A DNA stretch of 64,000 nucleotides from Caloramator sp. mosi_1 (GTDB taxonomy: Bacteria > Bacillota > Clostridia > Clostridiales > Caloramatoraceae), in the NCBI RefSeq assembly GCF_028622835.1, contig NZ_CP117677.1, positions 1,570,001 to 1,634,000 on the forward strand, read 5' to 3'. The notes beneath the pieces were generated by a model. It did not search any database. It worked only from the letters and a program-made list of their open reading frames with translations, and had not been told where the DNA came from. Position 1 is the stretch's first letter, and every line of letters begins with the position of its first letter. Made by a program: the position numbers and the translations under genes. This document shows, piece by piece, positions 10,692 through 21,217 of this stretch.

Positions 10692-10870
10692 GTAAGCGTC
10701 AAAGTTTTAGTACCTTTAATATCTTCAAAAATAGCATTAAAATATCGTAGTAAGGCAAGATTGTGCTTTACTAGGATTAATTAATTTATTTTTATCTTTA
10801 ATTTTCATATTTTCAGGAATCTTATCTGACCAAAGCATAAGATGCATTAAACTTTCCCTATCGGATATAT
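10692..10870 (-). mobile_element. IS66 end remnant (C-terminus of TnpC)
   Basis: Starts with GTAAGCGTCAAAG, then a diverged minus-strand copy of the IS66 TnpC tail (a WSDKIPENMKIKDK-like stretch). It is cut off at 10870, where a second IS66 begins with its own GTAAGCGTCAAAA. The later element therefore landed inside an older one. Confidence 0.8.
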
Positions 10871-10925
10871 GTAAGCGTCAAAATTTTAGCACCTACAACT
10901 TTTATAAAAAGACATTAAAATATCC

Positions 10926-12401
10926 GGTTCTATAATAAATGTTGGGGCGTAGACCCAGCATATTTTTTACAAAAAATATGTGCACCTGATTAGACACCTG
11001 GTAAAATTAAAATAACCAAACAAAAACCTTACCTGAAAGGAGGCATCCATCAAGTGCACACTAATAATTCTATCAAAAATTTATTAGGTTTTAAAGATGT
11101 TATTATAAAAAGATTATTCATAATGACACGTACATTGAGATATACTTAGAAACTAAGAAAAAATTTGTACTTGCCCTAATTGTAATTCCAAAGTTACAAG
11201 AGTTCACGATTATAGAATTCAGCGTATTAAAGACATACCCTTATTCTTTAAACATACTTTTATCATTCTTAAAAAACGTAGATATCGTTGTAATGCCTGC
11301 GGCAAAAATTTTATGAACATATAGAATTTTTACCTCGTTATCATAGAATAACTAATAGATTAGCTATGTTTGTAATTTATGAATTATCTAATGAATATAG
11401 TATGACATCAGTTGCTAGAAAAACTAATCTATCTATCGATACTATAAAACGTATTTTTGATAATGTATCTTACTCTTCTCCTACTAATTTACCTAAAATA
11501 ATATCTATAGATGAATTTAAAGGTAACTCTGGTGGTTCTAAATATCATTGTGCAATAGTCGATCCTGTTAATCATAAAATACTAGACATTATTAAAGATA
11601 GAAAAGAGCATATTCTTATAGATTATTTTAGAAAAATTAAAAATCGCGATAGCGTTACACACTTTATTTGTGATATGTGGCAACCCTATATTGATTTAGC
11701 TAAAACTTATTTCAAAAATGCTGTAATTGTTATAGATAAATTTCACTATATTAGACAAGTCATATGGGCAGTAGAAGCGGTAAGAAAACGTATCCAAAGA
11801 GAACTATCAATTAAATTAAGAAAATACTTTAAAAGAAGTAAAAAGCTTATTTTAAAAGATATGGCTTACTTGATACAGATTCAAAGTTAGCTTTACAAGT
11901 TATGTTTTCTTATAATAGTGAATTAGCAATTGCCCACACTTTAAAGGAAAAGTTATTGAGTATTATTGATGCTTCACCTTCTTCTAACGAAGCTCGTGTC
12001 CTCTTAAAAGATTGGATTAAACTTGCACAAAATAGTGGTATCAATGAATTGAAAAGATGTGCAAATACCTATATCAGATATTTTAATGAGATTTGTAATT
12101 CTTTTGATATTCCTTATACAAATGCTTGTATAGAAGGATTTAATAATAAAATCAAAGTTATTAAAAGAATAGCCTTCGGCTATAGAAATTTTGATAGATT
12201 CAGGAATAGAATTCTTCATTGTTGTAATAAATAATCTGTTAAATATTGTATTTTAGGAAATCCAACTATCGTTGGTCTTTTTGTCGTGCAATTTTTTAAG
12301 GGTAAACTCCCCTCATCCTATCTATCTTGCTAAAATCATTATCAAATAAGAAAGGACAGGCATTCTAATCTAATGCCCGCCCCAACTATTGACAAAGAGC
12401 C
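10926..12401 (+). mobile_element. ISL3-family element with 8-bp target duplication
   Basis: 1476 bp. The ends are GGTTCTATAATAAATGTTGG at 10926 and, as inverted complement, GGCTCTTTGTCAATAGTTGG at 12401. The direct repeat AAATATCC flanks both sides (10918-10925 and 12402-12409), the 8-bp duplication typical of ISL3. Removing one repeat restores the IS66 sequence ...ATTAAAATATCCTAG seen in other copies. Insertion is therefore recent and precise. Confidence 0.92.
11054..12234 (+). CDS. ISL3-family transposase, frameshifted
   Basis: GTG start at 11054 after GAAAGGAGG. The N-terminal zinc finger has CPNCNSKV and RCNACGKKF, then an HTH, then the DDE_Tnp_ISL3 core with SIDEFKG (first Asp), HFICDMWQPY (second Asp) and ACIEGFNNKIKVIKR (Glu). 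About 395 residues, full length. Breaks near 11130, 11320 and 11885 look like single missing bases. Followed by a hairpin terminator at 12262-12283 (CCAAC-TATC-GTTGG, then TCTTTTTG). Confidence 0.9.
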
Positions 12402-12441
12402 AAATATCCTAGTAAGGCAAATAAGCTTTACTAGGATTAAT

Positions 12442-14072
12442 TTATTTCTTATCTTTAATTTTCATATCTTCAGGTATTTTATGAGACCAAGGCATAAGAT
12501 TACCTAAGCTATCGCTATCTTGCATATCTATTTTTGATAGGTTATCAAACAAATAGACTAAATACTTTTCTACAACTATATTGTTAGCCTTGGCAGTTTC
12601 AATAATACTATATATAATAGCACTAGATGTTGCACCTTTTGCTGTATTTGCAAACAAAAAGTTTTTTCTACCTATTACAAAAGGTTTGATAGCTCTTTCT
12701 GCTGCATTATTATCAATTTCTAAAGAACCATCAAGCAATACATTCTTTAGTCCAGGTAAATGTTTTTTAGCGTAGTCTAGTGCTTTGCCTAATGGACTTC
12801 TTGGAAGAGCATTAGGTATTTCTCTTTCAACATAATCTATAAATTCATCTAATAGCGGAGCTAATTTTTCAACTCGTATTTTATATCTAATTTCATAATA
12901 GTTTTCATCACTTGAATAAGATTCTCGTAATTCTTTTTCAAGTTTATAAATTTGCTCACAAAAATTAAACCCTATTATAGCTCTAGAGTCCTTTAGGGCT
13001 TCCTCATCCAGCTCTGCAATTATATTATAAAAGTGTCTTCTTATATGAGCTAAGCAGTACACTCTTGTAGCATTTGAAACAGAGTTATAGCCACTATAAC
13101 CATCTGTTTGAAGATACCCACTAAAATCTCCTAAGAAATTTTTAGGGCAAGAGCTTGAACGGGTATTTTGATAATCATACAAAATTACAGGCTTTGAATT
13201 GGTATTGCTCATATATAACCACATATATTTTTAGATTTAGACTCCGTACCATTATCATTAATTACCGTTAGAGTAGTTTCATCTGCATGAATATAATTCC
13301 TACTTAACAATTCTTTTTCATGTGGTTATATATTGGTTCTAGAGCTTTGGCTGCCGCCATAGTCCAGTTTGATAGAGTTTGCCTTGAAAGTGTGGCTCCC
13401 ATCATATCAAAATATGTTTCCTGCCTATAAAGTGGAACAGCATGTTGATATTTTAAAGTAAGGGTATGTGCAACCAATTCATGTGAAGCCATGCTGTTGT
13501 AAAAAATAGTCTTTGGAGCTTCCGTTGAAATTATATTACTTTCACCAGTTTCTTTTTCACAAGCTTTACAAGCGTAGCTGTATATAATATGTTCTTCAAC
13601 TATAAGTTTAGCTGGAACATATTTTATAATTTCCTTTCTAGACTTAACACCAATTTCAATAAGCTCTTCACCACATTCTTTGCATTTAAGGTCTTCGCCT
13701 TCTAATTTATGTTCAATAACTACTCTTTCTAAATTTGCAAGATTATCTTTTTACCTGTACTGTTATTTCTCTTAGCTCTTCTATATGTAATTTCTTCTAA
13801 AGTAGGTTCTTCTGCTTTTGAATCACTATGTTTTTCAGCCTCGTTAAAAAGAGATAGTTGGTTAGCATCTACTTGTTCACTAGATGTTCCAAATATCTTT
13901 TTATTCTTATTTGATATAATAGACTTTAAAAATTCTATTTCATTTTTAAGATTTTTTATTTCTTCATCTTTTGACTTAATTCCTTTGATTTTGCATTGAT
14001 TTCTTCTTCCATCTTTTCTATTAATGCTTTTGTAGTATCATCTATTTCATTAGTTAAAATTTCGTGATTCAT
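12442..14072 (-). CDS. tnpC: IS66 transposase TnpC, frameshifted
   Basis: About 543 residues if read from ATG 14072 to TAA 12442, the usual length for IS66. In order: an N-terminal coiled coil with a leucine/lysine-rich segment, the IS66 zinc-finger region (cysteine pairs around 13665-13690 and 13560-13580), the DDE core with a TDGYSGY block, and the C-terminal signature DNNAAERAIKPFVIGRKNF. Breaks near 13220-13300, 13495 and 13750 separate the pieces. Catalytic strand-transfer enzyme of the element. Confidence 0.9.
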
Positions 14073-14118
14073 AGTAAAGTACCTCTTTAGAATTTATTTT
14101 ACAAATTAATTATATCAT

Positions 14119-14154
14119 AAAAGTCCTTGAAAATAAAGGTTTCTCAAGGACTTT
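14119..14154. terminator. Hairpin between IS66 tnpB and tnpC
   Basis: AAAAGTCCTTGA and TCAAGGACTTTT pair perfectly across a 12-base loop and work in both directions. Its position between tnpB and tnpC suggests attenuation of transposase expression. Confidence 0.6.
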
Positions 14155-14164
14155 TTATGTTCTA

Positions 14165-14514
14165 TTAAAAATAATTACTTGGTTTTATAGGTTTAAATTT
14201 AGATACTGTTCTTACTTCGTAACCTTTTAAAAGCCAACGTAATTCTTCTATATTAACTTTTAATGCTTCTTGTGGATTTGATGGCCATTTAAAGCGATTA
14301 GCTTCTAAACGATAATAATATAACCAAAAGCCTTCGTCAAAATGCAGAATCTTTAATTTATCCATTTGTTTGTTGCAAAAACAAATAAGGCTTTTTCAAA
14401 TGGGTCTAGCTTCAATTGACTTTGGACTATCATTACTAGACCATCTATACTTTTTCTTAAATCCGTAAAGCCGCAGGCAAGATAAACTGTTTGTACTTTT
14501 TCTATATTTAGCAT
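14165..14514 (-). CDS. tnpB: IS66 accessory protein TnpB, frameshifted
   Basis: From ATG 14514 the protein begins MLNIEKVQTVYLACGFTDLR, the hallmark IS66 Orf2 opening (G-x-T-D-x-R-K). After one missing T near 14385 it continues with LHFDEGFWLYYYRLE and WPSNPQEA. About 116 residues, full length. The start overlaps the tnpA stop. Needed for transposition together with TnpA and TnpC; exact biochemical role not settled. Confidence 0.9.
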
Positions 14515-14842
14515 GATATAGATAATTCCTTTATTATTTTAGATATTAGATTGACTTCATCAGAAGGAATGATTACAGTTACATTACCTACGGTAATTTT
14601 TACTTCTTTTGATAATTTAGCAGTTTCTTTTGCTCATCTTGTATAGCTAATGGAATAGCGTGAAATACAATGTCTTTTCTATCATTTGATTCTTCCTTTT
14701 GCAATCTTTTTCTATGGTAATAGAATTGTGTTTTACAAATGTCATTTTCTATACAAAAATCCTTTACTGTTATTGAACCATTATATGATTCAAATTTCTT
14801 TATATATTCTTCCCATTTAGCATGACTCATTCTTTTACCCAT
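14508..14842 (-). CDS. tnpA: IS66 accessory protein TnpA, frameshifted
   Basis: Starts at ATG 14842 (MGKRMSHAKWEEYIKKFESY) with an HTH-like VKDFCIENDICKTQFYYHRK segment, characteristic of IS66 Orf1. One missing base near 14620 separates the tail (VKITVGNVTVIIPSDEV), which restores about 112 residues and overlaps tnpB. DNA-binding accessory factor of the IS. Confidence 0.88.
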
Positions 14843-14925
14843 AAATTACCTCCCATTAATAATATTTGCTTTTATTCTATCAATGGGAGGATGAGATATC
14901 TAGGTACTTAATTTTTGACGCTTAC

Positions 14926-16669
14926 TAATGAATTAAATGGAGACTATTCTTTAGAATTAGTATACCCAGCACACTCAGATAAGGCACAATATTTAAATAA
15001 ATGGAACATAATAAAAGCAGATGGTCAGCTATTTAGAATTTACAACGTTCAAAGAAGTGAAAAAACGGAATGTTTATTACTGTAAGGGCTAAGCACATAT
15101 TTTATGATATGGCTTTCTTTTTATAGAAAAAGCAGAAGGAGCAAATAAAACTATAGATAATGTAATTAAAACAGCATTTCCAAAAGAAGTTTTAAATTTA
15201 TTTGATATGCATGTTCAACCAGGTTTAAATAAAATATTTCCATATAATATTGAAGAAACAAATTGTGTAAAGGCGTTATTTTATCTTCTAAGTATATATG
15301 GTTATGAAATAATAAGAGATAACTTTTCAATTAAAATAGTTGATAGGGTAGGAAATGAGAATGGTATAACAGTTAAATACGGGAAAAATATTTTAGGGAT
15401 TGAAGCAATTGAAGACACATCAGAATTGATTACAAAGATATATCCAGTTGGAAAGTCAGGACTTAAACTCCCAGAAAGATATATAGAAGTTGATAATATA
15501 AATGATACTTCACTATATATTCCATATCCAATCATTAAAAGGTAGAGTTTTCTGAAGTTGAAGATATACAAACATTAAGAGAAATGGCTAAGGCATATTT
15601 AGATAAAAACAGTAAACCAAAAGTATCAGTTGAAATTGATTTTTAAGCCTTTATAAAACTGAAGAATATAAACAATATGAAGGATTAACAAAAGTAAATA
15701 TTTGGGATACAGTGAATGCTACACATTTTGAGTTAGGAATTAAAACAAATGTAAGAGTTATTAAAATAGAAAAAATATTTTAAACCCAAAAGATATAAAA
15801 ATAGGGTTAGGAGAAGCTAAACAAACAATTTTAAAAGAAATTGATAAGGCAAATATATACGATGAAATTAAAAAAATATCTCAAAAATCAACGGATATAT
15901 CAACAATTTATAAAAGTAATTCAACAGATAGAATTTTTACAACTACAAGTTCAGAGCTGATTTTTGAATTTGAAAATTTTATGTCAGACAATATAACAAT
16001 GAATATAAATATAATTGGAGAAGCAACAGAAGATTTAGTCATAGAAATAACTATGTTTAGAGATGGTATTGAACTTCCTTTAAAACCAAAGCAAAAGGTA
16101 GGAAAGGGAGAAAATGTTTTAAGTATTCCATATGTATTAACTCAGGTTAAAGAAGGAGTTCATAACTTAAGTTTTAAAGTTAAAACATCTTTAGGGGAGT
16201 TTAGAGTAAACAAAGGTCAATTTGTACTTATTCTACAAGGCAAGTCTTTAGAGGGAGGTATAGTGGCAGAACCACCGTATCCTCAGAAGGTTGAAACAAT
16301 AGTAAGTAATATATTATTTGTTTTACAAAATAAAAACACTATAGAAGATAAAATTGATTCAGTTGTTATTTCAAATACAACAAAAATACAAAACAATGAA
16401 ACTATAAATTTAGTTCAAAGTAATTTACAAACAAAAATTATTGAAAGCTATTTTGTTAATTTTAAAATAGCAAAAACCTATATTGAGCTTTTAAATGTTG
16501 ATTATATTATTGATACAACTATTTATAACTTAGAAAACAAAGAGAATATTTTAATTACACAAAAAAATCACAACTTATTGAAGAAAAATTAGGTAATGGA
16601 TTTGTTTATAGAACTAATTTGATTGATAAAACAAAAATAAAAACAATTGAAAGGGTTGAATTAATATAA
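14926..16669 (+). CDS. Phage tail endopeptidase/baseplate protein, 5' truncated
   Basis: Coding begins directly at the IS66 end with NELNGDYSLELVYPAHSD, then a WNIIKADGQLFRIYNVQRSEK region and an AKAYLDKNSKPKVSVEIDF block, the pattern of prophage tail endopeptidase (PF06605-like) proteins. The C-terminal third is beta-rich and probably structural. Breaks near 15060, 15113, 15543, 15645, 15775 and 16570 are all repaired by adding one base to a homopolymer. The N-terminal portion and all earlier phage genes are lost to the left of the IS. Stop TAA overlaps the next ATG. Confidence 0.8.
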
Positions 16670-18416
16670 TGAAGTGCTTAGAAACAGATGGTGTTAATTT
16701 GGTTGATTTTGGTTTTTACGATTCATCAGAATATACAAATACTTTATCAATTATGTTTTGGATAAAGGTATTAGAAAAAGTTCCAAGCAATTGTAGATTT
16801 TTGGACGATTAAATGGATTTAATATAGGAACAGATGCAAATGGTGCTTTAAGATGTTTTATAAGAAGAAAAGATACAACCCTTTATAATCATGTAAGTAA
16901 TAAAAAACTTTCTTGGGACCTATGGACACACATAGCAATAACTTATCAAAATGATGGTTTGTTTTTATATGTTAATGGTTATGGACCTTATATATATAGC
17001 TTTAATGATAATAAAAATGAAATAGAAAAAACAGCAGCGACAAAGTTAAGTTTAGGAGGACTTTTTAGTGATGATAATGTTACACCAACCTATCAATGTA
17101 AATGTAGAGTAAGTGATTTAAGTCTATGGAATATACCTTTAACACAAGAAATAATAGGAAAACATATGAGAAATGAAATAGATACTACAACCAATGGTCT
17201 TTTGCATTATTGGAAGATAAATGAAGGTAATGGGACAAAGATAAATGACTGTGTTGGTAACATAAATGGTATAGTCCCAACGACATTTAAATGGGTTGAT
17301 GAAACGATAAATTTAAAAGGTAAATATCAAGACGATTTAATTTGGTTAGGTAATAATTTTTCTGAAACAAGAGAAAAATCAAAAGATTGTAGAGGACAAA
17401 TTTTTTATATTAAAAAGCCATTTTATATAGAAGGGATATCTATACCTGCTCATTTTAAAGAACCAGGAGATGTATATATTGTTTTAGCGAAATTCAGGCC
17501 AAAAGGTTCAACAGATATACCACAAGGTAAACCAAGTAATGTTATTGCTGAATGGAATTTAAATATAAAAGCTGAACAATCAGGGGTATTTATTATTCCC
17601 ACTACACCTATTTTGCTGGATGATATAAATTCAGAGTATATTATATATAATTGGTTTTTGGGAAAACGAGATATTATGTATCATGAAAATTGTAAATATG
17701 AGGATAACTATTTTAAAATTATTGGTTCAATTTATAGTAGTACAGCTGAAACTCCACAAGCTCAATTTACTTGGACAATATGGAATGATTCCACAGCAAA
17801 AGCATATATTAATGGATTTTTAGTAGGAGAAAACTTAATACCACAGAAACTGTTTTTAATGATTGATGGAAATGAAATTAAAACGTGGGATGGAGTTTCT
17901 TTTGTTAAAATAGGGGAATTACCATTAACAGAAGATATGTTTTTAAATTATGCAGTAACAGAAATTCCTAATTCAAGAATCGGTATATTAACTAATGAAC
18001 CTGAGATTGTTGTTTATAGTCCTATAAAATTAAATAGTAAAAATATTGTAGAAACCTTTATACCAAAGGAAGAATTGATTTTAGGGAGCAAAGATTATAT
18101 TTTAGAAGGAAGTTTAAGTAGGATAAATATAGATGTTAACACTATTGGCAATGTTATTATCAAATTTATTATAAGTATTGATGAAGGAAATTCGTGGTAT
18201 TGGTTTAATGGGAATAATTTTACTCAAATAAGTTCAATAGACATAAACAACATTAGTTATACGTCTAATACAGCTGTGCAAATAAATTCTATAGCAGAAG
18301 ATAAATGGATAAGTTTTATAGGAACATCAAACAAAATTAGATTAGGTATATATATTAATTCAAATGATGCTAGTTCAATAGCAACAATCAACGAAATAAC
18401 ATTATTTTACAGATAA
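16669..18416 (+). CDS. LamG/concanavalin-like phage tail protein
   Basis: About 583 residues. The first 200 form a laminin-G/concanavalin-like fold: FGFYDSSEYTNTLSIMFWIK, then WTHIAITYQNDGLFLYVNG, the 'W-x-H-x-A-x-t-y' core of LamG domains, and LSLWNIPLTQEII. The rest is a repetitive beta-rich region. It sits directly after the tail endopeptidase, so it is probably an adsorption or tail-tip protein recognising cell-surface sugars. One break near 16800 (missing T). Confidence 0.75.
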
Positions 18417-18429
18417 AGTGGGTGAGATA

Positions 18430-19639
18430 ATGATTAGCTATACAAAAATAATTTATTAAATCAAGAAATTTTAATTGATAAGATGAAACCATATACAGAA
18501 ATTAGAGGAATAAGTAAGGTTCAAATATTTAATTCAAAAACAGGTGAGATAGAAGTAGAATCAGTAAGTGAAAATGTAGTAACATATGCCCAATCGATAA
18601 TTCTATATTATAATTTTTTTATTTCGTATATTTGTGGAATAGGAATAACACAAAATAACTTTATACCTAAAATTGATGCTGACCCTTTTAAAAATATTTA
18701 TATAGCACAATTGACTAATCAAGGGGTAGAACCTGTACAAGAAGATCCATTTCAAATAAGAGTGCCAATAACACATAGAGTTAGAGGGTATGCTGATAGA
18801 TATTTGCCGTATTCAGGTGGAGATACATCAAGAGGAACGATAAATGTTGCAGAAACTAAATTTTATAAGGAAGGAAATGATTTCATAGTTCATTTTGTTT
18901 TTGATTTTCCAACTCATGCAGGTAATGGAGATTTTGATTGTATTTATTGGGCAAATGATTCATATTCAAGAGCATATGAGCTTGATACTAAAACCTTTAA
19001 TACAGGAAAACAGTTTAATAATTTCGCAGATGTTATACCAATGGAAGATTCAAGAAATGACAATATATTAATAGCTGTATGTACTGACAAAGAAACTGTA
19101 GCAGACAACAAAATTAAATATAAGCTATCAAGGATTTATGTTTTTGATAAGGACATGAATTTTTTATTTTATAGAGATATGGAACAATATATAAACTCAT
19201 TACCAATGAATAGTACTATTGTTTTCAATATGAGGTCAGATGGGAAAATTGCATTAATAGATAATACTAATCAAAAATTCACTTATATGATTACGAAATG
19301 GATTCTGTTGTTCAAACTATGAATGTATCAGGTTTAGGAATTGATAAGTGTATGGTTTACGAAGGAGACTATTTATATATTTGCAATGTAAAGTCAGGAG
19401 ATACAACAAAAGATGAATATACAAAATTCTTAGTTTCTGAAGAACAAGGACTAAAATCTATATGGACTGTAGAAGAAAATACTGTTACACCATGGGCACT
19501 TAAGGTACAAGATGGAAAGATAATGGGGAAATATAAAGATTATTCTAATCAGATATGGGTTGATGTTTCAGAAAATGTAAGAACAGTATCAACAAATATT
19601 TCAGTTGGGGAAGTTATTATAAAAATTATCAAAATGTAA
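18430..19639 (+). CDS. Phage tail-associated protein, unknown
   Basis: About 403 residues once two missing A bases (near 18450 and 19278) are restored. Opens MISYTKNNLLNQEILIDKMK. It contains a PYTEIRGISKVQIFN strand and a long beta-rich region with no recognised enzyme motif. Follows the lectin-like gene by 13 bases with GTGGGTGAG as ribosome binding site. Position in the tail-to-lysis module suggests a receptor-binding or tail fibre role. Confidence 0.6.
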
Positions 19640-19650
19640 GAAAAAATAAT

Positions 19651-19851
19651 ATGAATATAAAGGTAAGCTCTAAAACTGATTCAGATGGGCGACTAATATT
19701 AGAGGTTACAAGAAGATTGATTGGTTTTATGGGTGCATTCAATAAACTACCATCAAGACTGACAAAAACAGAAACCAATACTATGAAAATACAATATGAT
19801 TTTAGATTTGAGGATCCAATGAATAAAATATTAGCAAAAGAATTTTCTTAA
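19651..19851 (+). CDS. Small phage protein, unknown
   Basis: 66 residues, MNIKVSSKTDSDGRLILEVT onward, ending ...ILAKEFS. No recognised domain and no membrane segment. Same strand as, and 11 bases after, the tail protein; lies before the holin. Real coding is supported by spacing and composition only. Confidence 0.5.
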   Translation: MNIKVSSKTDSDGRLILEVTRRLIGFMGAFNKLPSRLTKTETNTMKIQYDFRFEDPMNKILAKEFS

Positions 19852-19888
19852 TTTAAACTAACTAAATTTATATAAATAGGGGGATAGT

Positions 19889-20330
19889 ATGAAGGGTTCA
19901 AATAACGTATTCCAATTAATCTCTGCTACCATAGGCGGATATATTGGATACTTTTTAGGAGGGTTTGATGGGTTTATGTATGCACTTGTAACCTTTGTTG
20001 TAATTGATTATTTGACGGGGCTTATGGTAGCAGTAATAGAAAAGAAACTTTCAAGTGAGGTGGGATTTAGGGGATATTTAAGAAGGTATTAATTTTTGTA
20101 ATGGTAGGTATAGGTAACATAGTAGATGTTCATTTGATTAAAAACGGTAGTGCAATTAGAACTGCCGTTATTTTTTCTATATTTCAAATGAAGGCATAAG
20201 TATAATTGAAAATTCAGCAAAGATTGGACTACCTGTTCCACAAAAGCTAAAAGAACTATTAAAACAAATGAATGAAGGGGAGATAAGAAATGGCAAAGGT
20301 ATGTTTAGACTATGGTCATGGTGGGGTTGA
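19889..20330 (+). CDS. Phage holin family protein, frameshifted
   Basis: ATG 19889 after ATAGGGGGATAG. Residues 8-30 are a hydrophobic glycine-rich helix, followed by ALVTFVVIDYLTGLMVAVIE, the D-Y-L-T-G signature of the toxin-secretion/phage-lysis holin family (holin_4_1). Two missing bases (near 20083 and 20173) restore GYLKKVLIFVMVGIGNIVD and a C-terminal LPVPQKLKELLKQMNEG tail. It makes the membrane pores that let the next gene's amidase reach the wall. The exact C-terminus is uncertain. Confidence 0.8.
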
Positions 20331-20946
20331 TAGTGGTGCTGTATATAAAGGAAGGTGTGAAAAGGATGATAATTTAGAACTGGGTTTGAAGATTGCAGAA
20401 GAATTAAGAAGGCATGGTGTAATTGTAGGTGAAACAAGAACTTCTGATACAACTTTAAGTTTAAAGGATAGAACATTGTTTGCAAATAAAGGCAATTTTG
20501 ATTACTTTATATCCTTTCATAGGAATGCCTATATACCAGAGAAAACAAATGGGGTTGAAACATATGTATATATAATAGGTAGAGAAAAATCAATAGAGCT
20601 TGCAAATAAGATTCAAAAGGCTTTGACTCAAGTTGGTTTTACTAATAGAGGAGTTAAAAAGGCTAATTTTTATGTTTTAAGAGAAACAAAATCACCTGCA
20701 GTTCTTATTGAAGTTGGCTTTATTGACAATAGTGAGGACAACAAATTATTTGACAGCAGAAAAGATGAAATAGCAAAAGAAATAGCAAAGGCTATATTAG
20801 AGCAGTTAAATATAAAATATGTAGAAGCTCCTAAAACTCTATACAGAGTAGTCGCAGGCTCATTTTTACAAAGAGAAAATGCAGAAAAGCAGGTTAAAAG
20901 ATTAAAAGAACTAGGTATAGATGCAGTTATTGTTGAATCTAAATAA
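20290..20946 (+). CDS. N-acetylmuramoyl-L-alanine amidase (phage endolysin) with SPOR domain
   Basis: 218 residues and unbroken. The Amidase_3 domain spans residues 1-175. Zinc ligands are seen in CLDYGHGGVDSG (His), the Glu after GRCEKDDNLEL, and FISFHRNAY (His); the catalytic Glu is in VLIEVGFIDN. A C-terminal SPOR-like segment (YRVVAGSFLQRENAEKQVKR) binds denuded glycan. Start ATG 20290 has GAAGGGGAG upstream. It cleaves the amide bond between MurNAc and L-Ala during phage lysis. The pairing with the holin is the classic lysis cassette. Confidence 0.93.
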   Translation: MAKVCLDYGHGGVDSGAVYKGRCEKDDNLELGLKIAEELRRHGVIVGETRTSDTTLSLKDRTLFANKGNFDYFISFHRNAYIPEKTNGVETYVYIIGREKSIELANKIQKALTQVGFTNRGVKKANFYVLRETKSPAVLIEVGFIDNSEDNKLFDSRKDEIAKEIAKAILEQLNIKYVEAPKTLYRVVAGSFLQRENAEKQVKRLKELGIDAVIVESK

Positions 20947-20952
20947 TAATAT

Positions 20953-20978
20953 TGAAGCTTTTATGGGCTTCATTTTTT
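20953..20978 (+). terminator. Terminator after the lysis cassette
   Basis: GAAGC and GGGCTTC form a short stem followed by ATTTTTTAT, directly after the amidase stop. Confidence 0.55.
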
Positions 20979-20998
20979 ATGCTTAAAAGGGGATACTT

Positions 20999-21162
20999 AT
21001 GACTAAAGAGCAGTATGAAAGAGAGAAAAACTACAGGGTATCAATTGCTATTGCAAAATCAATGCTTTCAAAAATATAATTGATGAAGATGACTTTGAAA
21101 AAATAAAGAAGATGTTTATTGATAAATATAGACCTGCCATAGAAACACTAACATATAATTAA
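20999..21162 (+). CDS. SHOCT-like small protein, frameshifted
   Basis: ATG 20999 behind AAAAGGGGATAC. Encodes about 54 residues once one missing A near 21075 is added: AIAKSMLSKNIIDEDDFEKI resembles the short C-terminal SHOCT helix-pair pattern (G/N-I-I-x-E/D-E/D-D/E-F). Such small proteins often precede tandem serine recombinases in clostridial prophages. Function unknown. Confidence 0.6.
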
Positions 21163-21217
21163 CTTGCTTTGTATCAATATAAGAGCTAACATATGTAGCT
21201 GAAAGGGGGAATCAATA

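Larger units (their letters stand above)
10871..14925 (-). mobile_element. IS66-family element, interrupted by ISL3
   Basis: Terminal inverted repeats GTAAGCGTCAAAA at 10871 and its complement TTTTTGACGCTTAC ending at 14925 frame the tnpA-tnpB-tnpC order of IS66. Without the ISL3 insert (10926-12401) the element is about 2.57 kb, normal for the family. No 8-bp target duplication is visible: the flanks are GGATATAT and TAATGAAT. The right flank is the middle of a phage tail gene, so a deletion or rearrangement followed insertion. Confidence 0.9.

Noticed and set aside
15050..19640. Programmed frameshifting in the phage tail genes
   Set aside because: More than six shifts in one gene, all one missing base in a run; no single slippery site with downstream structure.
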